A stretch of DNA of 64,000 bases from Pedobacter borealis DSM 19626 (GTDB lineage Bacteria > Bacteroidota > Bacteroidia > Sphingobacteriales > Sphingobacteriaceae): contig NZ_JAUG01000005.1 in NCBI RefSeq assembly GCF_000708285.2, positions 51,815 through 115,814 on the forward strand. Direction: 5' to 3'. Position numbers and translations under genes: made by a program. This document shows, piece after piece, positions 10,294-19,501 of this stretch. Position 1 is the stretch's first letter, and each line of letters starts with the position of its first letter. A model generated the notes under the pieces. It saw only the letters and a list, made by a program, of their open reading frames with translations, searched no databases and was not told the origin of the DNA.

Positions 10294-10348
10294 TAACTTT
10301 GCTTACCGAAGTGGGCATCTTGCCATATTTCATGGGCATTCTGCCCAC
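10294..10348 (+). promoter_or_regulatory. Promoter -7 box and repeat operator before XRE gene
   Basis: TAACTTTG at 10294-10301 fits the Bacteroidota -7 consensus TAnnTTTG; no good -33 box is seen. Immediately downstream, GTGGGCATCTTGCC (10311-10324) is repeated as ATGGGCATTCTGCC (10332-10345), 21 bp apart. GTGGGCA (10311-10317) is also inverted as TGCCCAC (10342-10348). The repeats would lie at or just after the transcription start, the expected position for autorepression by the XRE protein encoded 35 bp further on. Confidence 0.5.
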
Positions 10349-10382
10349 TAAAAATCTTCAACTTTAACAAAATTTTATTATT

Positions 10383-10769
10383 ATGAATGATGGCAGTACT
10401 CCTATAATCAACAATATCGGAAGGAAAATAGAGCGGCTTAGAAAACTAAGGGACATGAGCCAGGATACTTTAGCAAAGGAGCTAGGGATTTCCAGGCAAT
10501 CGGTACAAAGGATAGAACACAGTGAAGAAATTGATGAAGAAAAGCTGTCCCAGATTGCAGCAGTCCTCGGGGTAACTTCCGATGCAATTAAGAACTTTAA
10601 TGAGGAGGCAATGTTCAATAACATTGTCAATGACCATGGTACTGTATTCAATTACATCTCAACATATCAGTTGAACCCCATCGATAAAATCGTGGAGCTG
10701 TATGATCAACTATTAAAGAGTGAGCGTGAAAAAGTAGAAATCCTAAAAAGTCTGCTTGATAAAAAATGA
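10383..10769 (+). CDS. XRE-family transcriptional regulator
   Basis: A 128-residue DNA-binding protein. Residues 10-65 form a Cro/C1-type helix-turn-helix (IGRKIERLRKLRDMSQDTLA, then GISRQSVQRIEHSE for turn and recognition helix). Residues 95-128 form a charged helix (IVELYDQLLKSEREKVEILKSLLDKK), probably a dimerising coiled coil. The gene is alone on the plus strand, divergent from the Rhs operon, with an inverted/direct repeat operator in its own leader. Autoregulation is likely, and control of the divergent Rhs operon is possible but not shown. Confidence 0.85.
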   Translation: MNDGSTPIINNIGRKIERLRKLRDMSQDTLAKELGISRQSVQRIEHSEEIDEEKLSQIAAVLGVTSDAIKNFNEEAMFNNIVNDHGTVFNYISTYQLNPIDKIVELYDQLLKSEREKVEILKSLLDKK

Positions 10770-10880
10770 GTTTTTAGCAGATGCACAGCTTCAGGTTAGC
10801 TGTTAAAAGGCAAATGGATTTGATACAGAATTCCGTGGAACAGCGGTAGGTGATTCATTGGGTAAACTAAATTATAATGC

Positions 10881-11093
10881 ATGGAATCAAAAAAAACTTC
10901 TACAATTTTTGAACACCGGGAATATTTTTACGCGGTGAAAAGCATATTAGCTTCAGAGATCATACTCGAGATGTATAGTACAACCTATGTACTCGTAAAA
11001 GATAAAGACGGTGAATGGGTAAACCATCAGAACAACCGTTATCAGTTAGGGAAAGGATTGTTAGCGTCAACAATTGCCGCTATAGGGGCATGA
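10881..11093 (+). CDS. Small hypothetical protein
   Basis: A 70-residue frame with an ATG start, 111 bp downstream of the XRE gene on the same strand. It has a polar first half (MESKKTSTIFEHREYFYAVK) and a C-terminal segment ending LGKGLLASTIAAIGA that is mildly hydrophobic. No signal peptide and no recognised domain. The codon composition reads like a gene, but the short length leaves doubt. Confidence 0.45.
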   Translation: MESKKTSTIFEHREYFYAVKSILASEIILEMYSTTYVLVKDKDGEWVNHQNNRYQLGKGLLASTIAAIGA

Positions 11094-11164
11094 TCTAATT
11101 CACCCGTTGCCCTTGAAATATTAAGATGCCCATCCCAAATTGATTTGACTAGATGCAGTCTATC

Positions 11165-11605
11165 CTATTTGTTGAGCCATTTATCAAGCCCTCCACGCAA
11201 AGTAGGCTCCTTGTCAAATTCATCCCGGGTCTTCTCCAGACAGGCCGAAGCATAGTATAAATAGTATGTTTCAAATTCCTTGAAATCCTTAAACCTATTG
11301 GTTTTCTCTTGTACTATTCCGAATATCCAATTTGATACATCATCAGTTGCTGAAACCATCCGTTTGGATATTTCATTTGTGATCAACAGGAAACGCATTG
11401 ATTGTTTTAGGCTGAATGTGACCTCTCCATTTCGAAACTGTTTCAGCAGGCCATCGATATCATCTTCTTTCCAGGTTTTTAATATGATTTCTTTATCATC
11501 AAGGGATACTTGTTTCGTAAGGGCCTTTAGCCATAACTGAATGGTAAAATACCCATACTCCCAGCTGTCCATTCCTTTCTTGAAATACATTCGTACTGCA
11601 CCCAT
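11165..11605 (-). CDS. Hypothetical helical protein
   Basis: A 146-residue soluble protein, mostly alpha-helical and rich in aromatic residues (WEYGYFTIQLWLKALTKQ; FETYYLYYASACLEKTRDEF). No signal peptide, no cysteine-rich or catalytic motif, no recognised family. It converges with the small gene ending at 11093 and has no same-strand partner. Its upstream side faces a 518-bp gene-poor stretch. Confidence 0.65.
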   Translation of the reverse strand: MGAVRMYFKKGMDSWEYGYFTIQLWLKALTKQVSLDDKEIILKTWKEDDIDGLLKQFRNGEVTFSLKQSMRFLLITNEISKRMVSATDDVSNWIFGIVQEKTNRFKDFKEFETYYLYYASACLEKTRDEFDKEPTLRGGLDKWLNK

Positions 11606-12123
11606 ATTGAGTTTTGTTTTGTAGTGACCTTTGATTCTCTAAAATAAAATACGATAAAATTTAGATGACTTCAAAACTTCAGAACTAACTAATGGATTGT
11701 TATCAGGTATGATTCGAATAGACGGTGAAGTAGGTAGCCCAATACTTTGCTTTAACTGCGTCCTGCTCAACAAGGGCCAGATACGCCATTTTTTTTGCAA
11801 AGACAAAGATTATTACCCTTTCACAAATGGACAGCGTCTCTTATTTAAGCAATCGCTGTATTTAAAAGTGCTACGGGTTCTTCGCGAACAAAGATTTAGG
11901 GAATGCCCTGATTTTTATAAGCCCCAATAATTTGGACATTTTTATTAAAGATTTGCGGTTTTGATCGCGCTTTTTCCCCATTCTGCATCAAATATATTGC
12001 TAAAAATAAATATAACTTATTTTTTAGTTGCATTTTAATATTTCCAAATGTATATTTGGCCATACAACAACGTAATATCTTATAAACGTGAAATTTTAAA
12101 TTAACTATCGAACACTACCTATT
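11606..12123. other. Gene-poor region, mostly AT-rich
   Basis: No convincing coding region was found. A 77-codon plus-strand frame (11697-11930) has no gene-like composition or family match. The right end contains the promoter of the 12124 operon. Nothing else is supported. Confidence 0.5.
12028..12058 (+). promoter_or_regulatory. Consensus Bacteroidota promoter of the lipoprotein/transglutaminase operon
   Basis: TTG (12028-12030), a 20-bp spacer, then TATATTTG (12051-12058) matches the -33 TTG / -7 TAnnTTTG pattern. The predicted start lies about 60 bp before the ATG at 12124. It is the only good promoter seen for the four-gene operon that follows. Confidence 0.6.
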
Positions 12124-13386
12124 ATGAAAAAATTTTTCTCTCTGCTGTGTTTAGCGCTTATCGCTATAACAGTATTTGTCATCTCTTGTAAAAAGGATTC
12201 CAATAACCAAAAAAGTGACCAGGAAACTTTAGCTATAGACAAAGCAAAATCTTGGTACAACCAGAGTATTCTAAAAAACGGTTCCACAAAGTCAAATACA
12301 TCGCCGCTCTGGGAAGAAGCTGAGGTCCAAAAATCCAAATTCGGGGAAGATGTGGTTATTGTTCCGGCTAGCAGTGGGAATAACACAGACAATCCGCAGG
12401 TTGGTATGTTAACGTCCTTTTTGTTTACTGGAAATTCAACGGGAATAAAAACGGGCAACATTGTCAAGATACTTGGAGATGCTCAAGCCATCAAGAACCA
12501 AGGGCAACAGCTTATTTTAAAATACAAAAATCAAACTGTTCCCGATCTTAAGTTGGGGGCTATTTTTGTATATGATATACATAACAGATATCTGATTGGA
12601 GCATCAATAAAAGACGGTAATTTAAATTCCAACGTAGGTTCACAGTTTGTTAGTTCGTCAGCATTCAACCAATATGATGGTGACAATATCGCGAATAAGA
12701 AACTGTCTAGCAGTAAGTTCGGGCAAGGTTTACCTTCTACATTTAGCACACAGGGAGAAGCCGATGGCGAAAACTGCACCAATTGGTATTGGACAACATG
12801 GGATGCCAATACAGGTCAGGTACTTAGCGAGACATTCGTAGGCAAGACCTGTGAATCTTCAAACTCTGGAAGTTCAACCACTACAGCTGCATCGACTAAT
12901 GCACCTCCGCCATGTTATGAATCTTATCATTATGTAACCAAAGTAACGGCAGAAATAGGACAGATAGGAGATATAAAATACGAGGGCGGATGGCAGGTTG
13001 CTGCTCTTAAAAATCTCCATACAAGATTGGTAGACGTGCCAGTAGCAAATGTTCCTCCGCGTCCTCCTGTTACCCTTGCATTCGGCACCCTGTACTTTGG
13101 ATTACCTGTATTAAAGGCGAATGGAAACAATATTACCTATGAAATAGCGCAGAGTATCACCTCGCTTGCGGTTGAAAATGCTGAGAAAGCAGCAAAGCAA
13201 GCATTCAAAGATAACTATATGGTAGATGCGATCAACGTAATTTATATGAACACACTTAAAGCTGGAATGGAAGCGGCTGGAGGTCGTGTTAGCGACAATC
13301 CAGGTTTGAATATTGTGGTTCCAACTACAGATATAGTAACTGCAACTTACCCTTCAATATTTGGCATGGGCTGGGGGTGTTTCTAA
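12124..13386 (+). CDS. Lipoprotein of unknown function
   Basis: A 420-residue lipoprotein. The lipobox ends at Cys near residue 22 (VFVISCKKDS), with KKD/S after Cys as usual for Bacteroidota outer-membrane lipoproteins. A Ser/Thr-rich linker (SSNSGSSTTTAASTN) and a Pro-rich stretch near residue 260 divide it into two halves. The N-terminal half repeats phrases of the kind found in secreted adhesin-like proteins (GNIVKILGD, QQLILKYKN, IHNRYLIGASIKDG). Four Cys lie in the last 200 residues, including the penultimate residue. The stop codon overlaps the next ATG by one base (TAATG), so the two are translationally coupled. Possibly a surface substrate or scaffold for the downstream transglutaminase-like protein; that is inference. 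Confidence 0.75.
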   Translation: MKKFFSLLCLALIAITVFVISCKKDSNNQKSDQETLAIDKAKSWYNQSILKNGSTKSNTSPLWEEAEVQKSKFGEDVVIVPASSGNNTDNPQVGMLTSFLFTGNSTGIKTGNIVKILGDAQAIKNQGQQLILKYKNQTVPDLKLGAIFVYDIHNRYLIGASIKDGNLNSNVGSQFVSSSAFNQYDGDNIANKKLSSSKFGQGLPSTFSTQGEADGENCTNWYWTTWDANTGQVLSETFVGKTCESSNSGSSTTTAASTNAPPPCYESYHYVTKVTAEIGQIGDIKYEGGWQVAALKNLHTRLVDVPVANVPPRPPVTLAFGTLYFGLPVLKANGNNITYEIAQSITSLAVENAEKAAKQAFKDNYMVDAINVIYMNTLKAGMEAAGGRVSDNPGLNIVVPTTDIVTATYPSIFGMGWGCF

Positions 13387-13946
13387 TGATGATTTTTAAC
13401 CTTATAATGATAACGATAATGTTTACAGGTGATACTTCAGCCAAGCAGATTAGCTTTTCAGCTAAAGGGTTAAATCTGTTACATATGGGATCAAAGGCTT
13501 CGACCGATATAGAATCTGACCTGATTGACATTGATACATCAACTACAGAAGGCTTTATGGAATATCTATCGATAATGGATTCGCCCGCGCATGAAGGTTA
13601 TGAGTATAAAAAATTGATATCAAAAGACTATGTCTTCAAAGGGATGGAAAAGGTTCCTTTCGATCTGCTTCTGGCGATAAGTCCAAAAGATGGAGTTAAA
13701 GCGATAAAGATTAATTTCAAAACCTCTAATCATCAGTCGATCAAAGATATACTGACAAACGTTTATGGGAAACATAATACGGAGGTTTCAACAGAATATT
13801 CCACAGAAATAAATGATGTATCCTATCAGTCTCTCTATTGGTCATACTCAGACTTTGAAATACGGTTTTCTGGTTCAGAGGTCAATATTTTTTACCCTCT
13901 GCCCAAAGAGCACATTGAGAAATTGCTTCGGCAGCCAATAGATTAA
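13386..13946 (+). CDS. Exported protein of unknown function, coupled to lipoprotein
   Basis: The start is placed at the ATG overlapping the previous stop codon (TAATG); an upstream GTG at 13377 is also in frame but less likely. The 186-residue product starts MMIFNLIMITIMFTGDTSAK, a short hydrophobic export segment. The rest is a small mixed alpha/beta protein with no Cys and no known motif (SLYWSYSDFEIRFSGSEVNIF near the end). It is followed 21 bp later by the transglutaminase-like gene. No family is recognised. Confidence 0.7.
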   Translation: MMIFNLIMITIMFTGDTSAKQISFSAKGLNLLHMGSKASTDIESDLIDIDTSTTEGFMEYLSIMDSPAHEGYEYKKLISKDYVFKGMEKVPFDLLLAISPKDGVKAIKINFKTSNHQSIKDILTNVYGKHNTEVSTEYSTEINDVSYQSLYWSYSDFEIRFSGSEVNIFYPLPKEHIEKLLRQPID

Positions 13947-13967
13947 GATAAAATTTGAGGGTACCTA

Positions 13968-15944
13968 ATGGATATCAGAAGATTGAAATGCGATTTTAAG
14001 ATTTTTATTGTTTTATTTCTGATTTTTATTGTCGCATGCAAATCTGGAATCAAAAAAATGCCCGTCGGTGTACAAAAAACCCTTGTTACAGCGGCCGAAA
14101 ACCGCGAAGAGCTTGAAAAGGTAATTTCTCATTATTCAGGGGAATCCGATTCATTAAAGTTAAAAGCCGCATATTTTCTAATTGAAAATATGCGGTATCA
14201 TTTTACTTATAAAGGTAAATCGTTAGAGTCTTTTAATACTATTTTTGACAGGATCGAGCAAAGAGAAAAACAGACCCCATTTGTAGGTAACATACATTTT
14301 CCATTAATAGATTCATGGGCAGATTCAATAATGAGAATAAACGGCATTCCGCATCCCGGGACTCTAAAGAAGGAATTCGACCATAGGATTATTTCTGCAG
14401 AAGTTCTAATTGAAAATATCGATTGTGCATTTGCAGCTTGGGAATTTCCATGGGCAAGGCACCTTACTTTTCAAGAGTTTTGTGAATATATACTGCCCTA
14501 TCGTTTTCAGGATGAACCAGTAGAATCATGGAGGTCGGTCTATATGGAAAAATTTAAATGGCTGATAGATTCCATGGGCAACAGCCGCGATCCGGTTAAA
14601 GCTTGCTCCATCATAAATAACGATATCAAGAAATGGTTCAGATTTAATGAAGGATTCAAGGTTTATCCTAGCGCAATTGGCCCTTTAAATCTATTAAGGG
14701 CGAAGATGGGCAGATGTTTGGATCAGGCAGGTATTGCCAATTTTGCAATGAGGGCAATGGGCATCCCAGTTGCACATGAAGTTATCCCACAGTGGGGAGA
14801 CAGAAGTATGGGGCATGATTTCAGTGCTGTGCTGGATACGAACGGAAAATTTATAGATTTTTTAGGTGGAGAGCTTTCCCCTGGAAAAAATGAAATCAGA
14901 AATAAAGCATCCAAGATTTTTGAGCAGCATTTTTCTGTTCAAAACCAATCCCTGCTTCAATTTGATGATGGCCTTTCCACGGTTTTGGGACGACCGTTCG
15001 GATCTGATGCGACATCCTTATTTTGCGTTACTACCGATTTATCTATTCCCAAAGTTAAGAAATACCCCGCCAGCAATGTGTTTCTGGCTGTATTTGACGA
15101 CACCAGATGGGTGCCTGTTTTCGGGGCAAAAGAGAATAAGGACAAATACCTCTTCGAAAAGATGGGAAGAGAAATTGTTTATCTGCCCTGTTCGATAGTT
15201 GATAATTCTCTGTCACCCTTGTCCGATCCGGTCTATATCGATAAATCAGGAAAAATCCATTTTATAACGCTTAATCAAACCACACAGACAGTCCGGTTGG
15301 AGAGAAAATATCCACTGACCAAAATAAAACAGTGGTGGATGACTTTGATGGGAAAAGGAAGGTTTGAAGGGGCGAATAGATCAGATTTTAGTGATCGTGA
15401 AACTATTTTCATTATTCCAGATACTATTGCTCTTAAGTATCATATATCCAAAGTGGATAAGTCAAAAGACTACAGGTATGTCAGGTATCTATTCCCAGAT
15501 AGTTGTTTTGGTTCTCTTGGCGAAATTTCATTTTTCTGCAATCAATCGGCAGTGCCTATAAAAGGATCACCAATAAAGTCTGCGAAGGTAAATAATGAAG
15601 ATCTAGTCATAGCATTTGATGGAAAATGGGATAAGTTTATACATACGCCGTTAAAAGATGATTATGACAGAGAATGGATCGGATTGGCTTTTGACCAGAG
15701 CAAATACATTACACATGTTGGCTACAGTCCGCGTAATGATGGGAACAATATCGAAAAGGGCATGGAGTATGAACTGTATTACTGGGATGGCAAATGGGTT
15801 ACGCTGGGCAAGCAACGGGCAATAACCGATTACCTAATGGTTAAAAAAGTTCCGGGCAATGCTTTGTTGTTGCTTAGAAACCTGACAGCCGGTAAGGAAG
15901 AAAGGATTTTTCTCTATGAAAATGGCAAACAGATCTGGTTCTAG
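13968..15944 (+). CDS. Transglutaminase-like lipoprotein
   Basis: A 658-residue lipoprotein with lipobox IFIVACKSG (Cys near residue 24). A transglutaminase-core fold is visible. GRCLDQAGIANFAMRAMGIP carries the nucleophile Cys250, MGHDFSAV carries His283 and GKFIDF carries Asp297. The Cys-His-Asp spacing (33, then 14) is normal for the family. The C-terminal half (residues 350-658) is a beta-rich region resembling discoidin-type or surface-binding domains, ending ERIFLYENGKQIWF. The first visible part (30-230) is helical. It overlaps the following membrane protein by 29 bp. Family members act as periplasmic or surface peptidases or acyl transferases; the substrate is unknown. Partnership with the adjacent exported proteins is inferred. 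Confidence 0.82.
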   Translation: MDIRRLKCDFKIFIVLFLIFIVACKSGIKKMPVGVQKTLVTAAENREELEKVISHYSGESDSLKLKAAYFLIENMRYHFTYKGKSLESFNTIFDRIEQREKQTPFVGNIHFPLIDSWADSIMRINGIPHPGTLKKEFDHRIISAEVLIENIDCAFAAWEFPWARHLTFQEFCEYILPYRFQDEPVESWRSVYMEKFKWLIDSMGNSRDPVKACSIINNDIKKWFRFNEGFKVYPSAIGPLNLLRAKMGRCLDQAGIANFAMRAMGIPVAHEVIPQWGDRSMGHDFSAVLDTNGKFIDFLGGELSPGKNEIRNKASKIFEQHFSVQNQSLLQFDDGLSTVLGRPFGSDATSLFCVTTDLSIPKVKKYPASNVFLAVFDDTRWVPVFGAKENKDKYLFEKMGREIVYLPCSIVDNSLSPLSDPVYIDKSGKIHFITLNQTTQTVRLERKYPLTKIKQWWMTLMGKGRFEGANRSDFSDRETIFIIPDTIALKYHISKVDKSKDYRYVRYLFPDSCFGSLGEISFFCNQSAVPIKGSPIKSAKVNNEDLVIAFDGKWDKFIHTPLKDDYDREWIGLAFDQSKYITHVGYSPRNDGNNIEKGMEYELYYWDGKWVTLGKQRAITDYLMVKKVPGNALLLLRNLTAGKEERIFLYENGKQIWF

Positions 15945-17721
15945 ATTTCTGGCGTTAGTTCTTTCACTTGTATTCCTAACGCATCTGTTTGTCCTGGAAA
16001 GATACCGGAACAGGTTTTTAGAGTACGATAATCATTATCTGGTGTTTTCCAGTCTTCTATTCTTCGTATGTCTAGTGGTATGGAAATATTCAAATTTTAG
16101 TTCCGACACCAATTTGAATATTGATCTACCATCGGCAATTGGGATTTCATTGGTGATCCTTATTACATTCCAGGTCAGCATCTCTCAAAACCCGGATATG
16201 CGATATCTTTTCTTTTCATGCCTGCTTCTATTCCTGTTTTTTGTGTTTAAAAATTCTGCTGACAGCCTTAGGACTTTATCTTGGTCTTTTGTTCTTCTGA
16301 CTTTATTGACTGCTATAGTTCATATCTGCAACCTGCAGCTGTTTTCAGGGGTGTTCTTCTTGAAAAATGGATCAGCTATTAACACCGGTGAAAACGCCAA
16401 TTATTTTGCATCGGTAATCCCTTTTATTTTTTCGCTCTTGCTTGAAAAGAAAGACAAACTATATTCAAAGATATTTTTTGTGCTGACAATGGCAACTTTT
16501 GTTTTATGTACCTATGTACTGTTTACCTGCCATGCACGTACAGCTACTATCGCAACTATTTTAGGGATAGGTATTGTCTTATCCAGGATCGACGCGTTTC
16601 GAACGATAGCGGTCCAAAAAGCTAGCACAATTGGCCGCAAGCTGCTGTTGATTTCAATAATAACCGTTATCTGTTGGTTGTCCGGCAGGGCCCTATATAA
16701 CCGAAACCCGGATTCAGTAGATGGGCGTTTCTTTATCTATGAAGTTAGCTGGCAGATGATAAAGTCGAAGCCAATTTTTGGCCATGGCCCGGAGAGTTTT
16801 AGAACCAATTATAATATTTACCAGAGCAACTATATAAAGGCACATAATATATCTTTATCAAAAAAGCAGTTAGCGAATGATAATTACTTCGCCTTTAACG
16901 AATTCATCACTGTATTTGTTGAGCTTGGTGCAATAGGGCTGATCATTGTTGGTTTAATTATTTTTAGTTTTTTTCGTACTCGAAAGTCTATTGCCAATGA
17001 TCAATACTATCATGTTCATATTGGTGCATTAGGAGGACTTGTTTCGATCTTAACTTGCGCATTATTTTCTTATCCCTTTCATACCCTTTCCGTAATGATC
17101 AATGTTGTGTTCTTCGGTGCGATAGTATCGGGTAATAGCAAATCAATGTTTTTCATTAATCCAGGAAAGGCTGCTTCAATTTTTCTGTATAGTGCAGGGC
17201 TTTGCCTGCTTTTTGTATTTTCTATAAAAGAATATAGAAGGGTTATCGCGTTGGACAGCTGGGAAAATGGTGCACACATAGCTGTAGTGGCCGATATGGA
17301 CCATGCAGATCCGTTTTATAAGAAGGCTCGGGAGGAGCTGCTTAACAAAAGTGATTTTTTATACAACTACGGAGCAGAGTTATATAGGGCTGGGGATTAT
17401 GAGCAGAGCCTTTCTTTGCTAAAAAGGGCGAGTTTGTTCATGAGCACTACAGATCTATATATCTATCTTGGAAATAATTATAAAGTGATAAATGATTTTA
17501 AGAACGCAGAATCATGCTACCAGACAGCTGAATTTATGCATCCTGCTAAATTCTCTCCGAAGTTTCAGCTTTTGCTCTTGTACCAAGATTTTGGTTTTAA
17601 AAATAAAGCTTTGTCTATGGCAAAGAAAATAGCGGACTATCCGGTAAAAATTCCCTCTATCACAATAGATAGCTATAAGTCATACTCAAGGGAATTCCTA
17701 AATATAAATAGGGTCAATTAA
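15916..17721 (+). CDS. O-antigen-ligase-like membrane protein with TPR tail
   Basis: A 601-residue polytopic membrane protein with about ten or more hydrophobic segments over residues 10-440. Wzy_C/O-antigen ligase features are present: a periplasmic loop with GRFFIYEVSWQMIKSKPIFG followed by HGPESF, and NDNYFAFNEFITVFVELG before a late membrane helix. The C-terminal 140 residues contain tetratricopeptide repeats (FLYNYGAELYRAGDYEQSLS; DLYIYLGNNYKVINDFKNAE). This fusion is common in Bacteroidota ligase-like proteins. It begins inside the end of the transglutaminase-like gene. Family members transfer glycans to lipid A or to proteins; here the acceptor could be one of the operon's exported proteins, but that is inference. 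Confidence 0.8.
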   Translation: MKMANRSGSRFLALVLSLVFLTHLFVLERYRNRFLEYDNHYLVFSSLLFFVCLVVWKYSNFSSDTNLNIDLPSAIGISLVILITFQVSISQNPDMRYLFFSCLLLFLFFVFKNSADSLRTLSWSFVLLTLLTAIVHICNLQLFSGVFFLKNGSAINTGENANYFASVIPFIFSLLLEKKDKLYSKIFFVLTMATFVLCTYVLFTCHARTATIATILGIGIVLSRIDAFRTIAVQKASTIGRKLLLISIITVICWLSGRALYNRNPDSVDGRFFIYEVSWQMIKSKPIFGHGPESFRTNYNIYQSNYIKAHNISLSKKQLANDNYFAFNEFITVFVELGAIGLIIVGLIIFSFFRTRKSIANDQYYHVHIGALGGLVSILTCALFSYPFHTLSVMINVVFFGAIVSGNSKSMFFINPGKAASIFLYSAGLCLLFVFSIKEYRRVIALDSWENGAHIAVVADMDHADPFYKKAREELLNKSDFLYNYGAELYRAGDYEQSLSLLKRASLFMSTTDLYIYLGNNYKVINDFKNAESCYQTAEFMHPAKFSPKFQLLLLYQDFGFKNKALSMAKKIADYPVKIPSITIDSYKSYSREFLNINRVN

Positions 17722-17797
17722 AATATCACGTCTGTTTGACATCTGGTGTAAGGGCACCATGCGGGTATAAATTCTCAAGTTCTCCTCGGTTCAATCC

Positions 17798-18499
17798 TCA
17801 ACGGATGCGTTTGATAAATTCATTTTTATATGTAGGCCCAATGGAAGCGCGAAAGCCTTTTTCCAGCATGACCTCATTGCCTTCAACGTTGACTATTTTT
17901 TCAAGATTTATGATATAACTCTTATTGATCCGCATAAAATTCGAGGAATCCAATGCCGCAGCCATTTCAGCAATGGAAATGTAGGTCGTATAGATATCGG
18001 TGTCTGTATAAACCTTAACCTTATGGCGTTCGCTCTCTACCATGATAACCTCCTGCTCTGGAATCTTCACAAGACTTCCGCCGATTTTCAGGAATAGGCT
18101 CTTGCCAGCCGTCGATAGCGGTAAACGATCACGCAAGCTGAGCTTAGCGAGTACCTTGTTGACGGCCTGTAAAAACCTGGCATAGTCGAACGGCTTGTGC
18201 AGGTAATCTACCATATTAAGGTTATAAGCCTGCAAGGCATAAGCATCATGTCCTGTTATAAAAACGACTTCCGTAAACGGCATTAAGAGCGGCGCTATCT
18301 GGTCACCCTGCATCCCTGGCATTTCTATATCCAAGAACACAATATCAGGTTTGATAGCGTACCGCGTAATCATATTCAGCGCATGCACGGGTTGGGTTGT
18401 TGCACCCAGTAGCTCCAGACCAGTGGTCTGAGAAACATAGTCACTGATCATATCGATCACAGATTGATCATCATCTACAATATAAACCTTGGCATTCAT
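17798..18499 (-). CDS. LytTR-family response regulator
   Basis: A 233-residue two-component regulator. Residues 3-120 are a receiver domain with acidic pocket VDDDQ near the start, phospho-acceptor Asp in PDIVFLDIEMPGMQG, and the conserved Lys in LHKPFDYARF. Residues 135-233 form a LytTR DNA-binding domain (FLKIGGSLVKIPEQEVIMVE; MRINKSYIINLEKIVNVEGN; FRASIGPTYKNEFIKRI). Its ATG overlaps the histidine-kinase stop (ATGA), so the pair is co-translated. LytTR proteins bind direct repeats about 21 bp apart, and two such triplets lie upstream of the kinase gene (19502-19549 and 19771-19818). Confidence 0.93.
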   Translation of the reverse strand: MNAKVYIVDDDQSVIDMISDYVSQTTGLELLGATTQPVHALNMITRYAIKPDIVFLDIEMPGMQGDQIAPLLMPFTEVVFITGHDAYALQAYNLNMVDYLHKPFDYARFLQAVNKVLAKLSLRDRLPLSTAGKSLFLKIGGSLVKIPEQEVIMVESERHKVKVYTDTDIYTTYISIAEMAAALDSSNFMRINKSYIINLEKIVNVEGNEVMLEKGFRASIGPTYKNEFIKRIR

Positions 18500-19488
18500 A
18501 GCTTGATTTTTAAATCCACGACAAAGCGGTTCCCGGTTACTGCGGTACTTAACTTAAAATTCTTACCATAGGCGGCTTTCAGCCGCGCGATGGAATTGTT
18601 GATTCCAATTCCATAACCTCTGGAATCCGTATCGACCCGGATCTCGTTTTCTGTCCGGAAGGTGAACCAGCCACCGATAACCGCCGCAGATACAGAGGCA
18701 GGGAACGCCATATCTGCAAGCATCCCATGCTGGAACATGTTTTCGACCAGTGTCAGCAATACCAGCGGAGGCACTGAAAGTTTCGTTTGCTCGGGCACTG
18801 AAAGAAGCAGGGATATCTTCACGCCAGGCTTCTTCAATTTCCAAAGGCTTATATATCTCTCGATTTGGAGTAATTCGTCTACTAAAGGGACGAGCCCATC
18901 TGTATCTGCTTCGCCGAGGTTGTAACGCAAAATATCGGAGAGGATCATAACCGATTGTTTCGCCTTTTCCGGCCTTCGGTCTATTGTGGAGTAAATCGAG
19001 TTGAGGGTATTAAAAAGGAAATGCGGGCTGATCTGAGCCTTCATCAATGCATTTGCAAGCCGCATTTTCTCTTTGATGACCGCCACATTGACCCTGCCAA
19101 TGTGAAATAACAGCGCCAAAATTGAAATGAATACAGCACGGTATAGATACAGGAAATAATGGGCCTTACCAAAGTGGATCGCTGCCCGGCTTGAATAAAT
19201 AACATTAAGGATTTCATTAAAAGCATTGTAAAGCCATAAAAATAACGCCCAGGCTATTGGAATGGCAATAATCCCAATTACCCATCTCCAGCTTCGCTTT
19301 CTGAATAGAGGAAATACTAAATAGGCCAATGAGTAGAACAGTCCAATGTCTGCAGCGAAGAAAAAAGCAAAGTCCCATAGGCCTGGTTTACTGCCACCCT
19401 GCATAACCACGGTCGCATCATTGACCATGTATAAAAATATAAAGCCAAGATGGCTCAGTATCCGCTTTGTCGTATTAGTGAGGGTCAT
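18496..19488 (-). CDS. LytS/YehU-type sensor histidine kinase
   Basis: A 330-residue membrane kinase. The start is put at 19488 (MTLTNTTKRILSHLGF); an upstream in-frame ATG at 19644 would add 52 polar residues and place the putative operator repeats inside the coding region. Residues 10-150 contain four hydrophobic segments. A His_kinase domain begins at about residue 155 with KAQISPHFLFNTLNSIYS, in which the His is the phosphorylation site. The ATP-binding end follows (LVENMFQHG; GYGIGINNSIARLKAAYG). No periplasmic sensor domain is present, so the signal is probably sensed in or near the membrane. It forms an operon with the LytTR regulator. Confidence 0.9.
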   Translation of the reverse strand: MTLTNTTKRILSHLGFIFLYMVNDATVVMQGGSKPGLWDFAFFFAADIGLFYSLAYLVFPLFRKRSWRWVIGIIAIPIAWALFLWLYNAFNEILNVIYSSRAAIHFGKAHYFLYLYRAVFISILALLFHIGRVNVAVIKEKMRLANALMKAQISPHFLFNTLNSIYSTIDRRPEKAKQSVMILSDILRYNLGEADTDGLVPLVDELLQIERYISLWKLKKPGVKISLLLSVPEQTKLSVPPLVLLTLVENMFQHGMLADMAFPASVSAAVIGGWFTFRTENEIRVDTDSRGYGIGINNSIARLKAAYGKNFKLSTAVTGNRFVVDLKIKL

Positions 19489-19501
19489 AACATGATATAG
19501 A

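Noticed and set aside
11697..11930. 77-codon plus-strand frame in the gene-poor 11.6-12.1 kb region
   Set aside because: Composition is not gene-like, no ribosome-binding or promoter signal precedes it, and no family is recognised.
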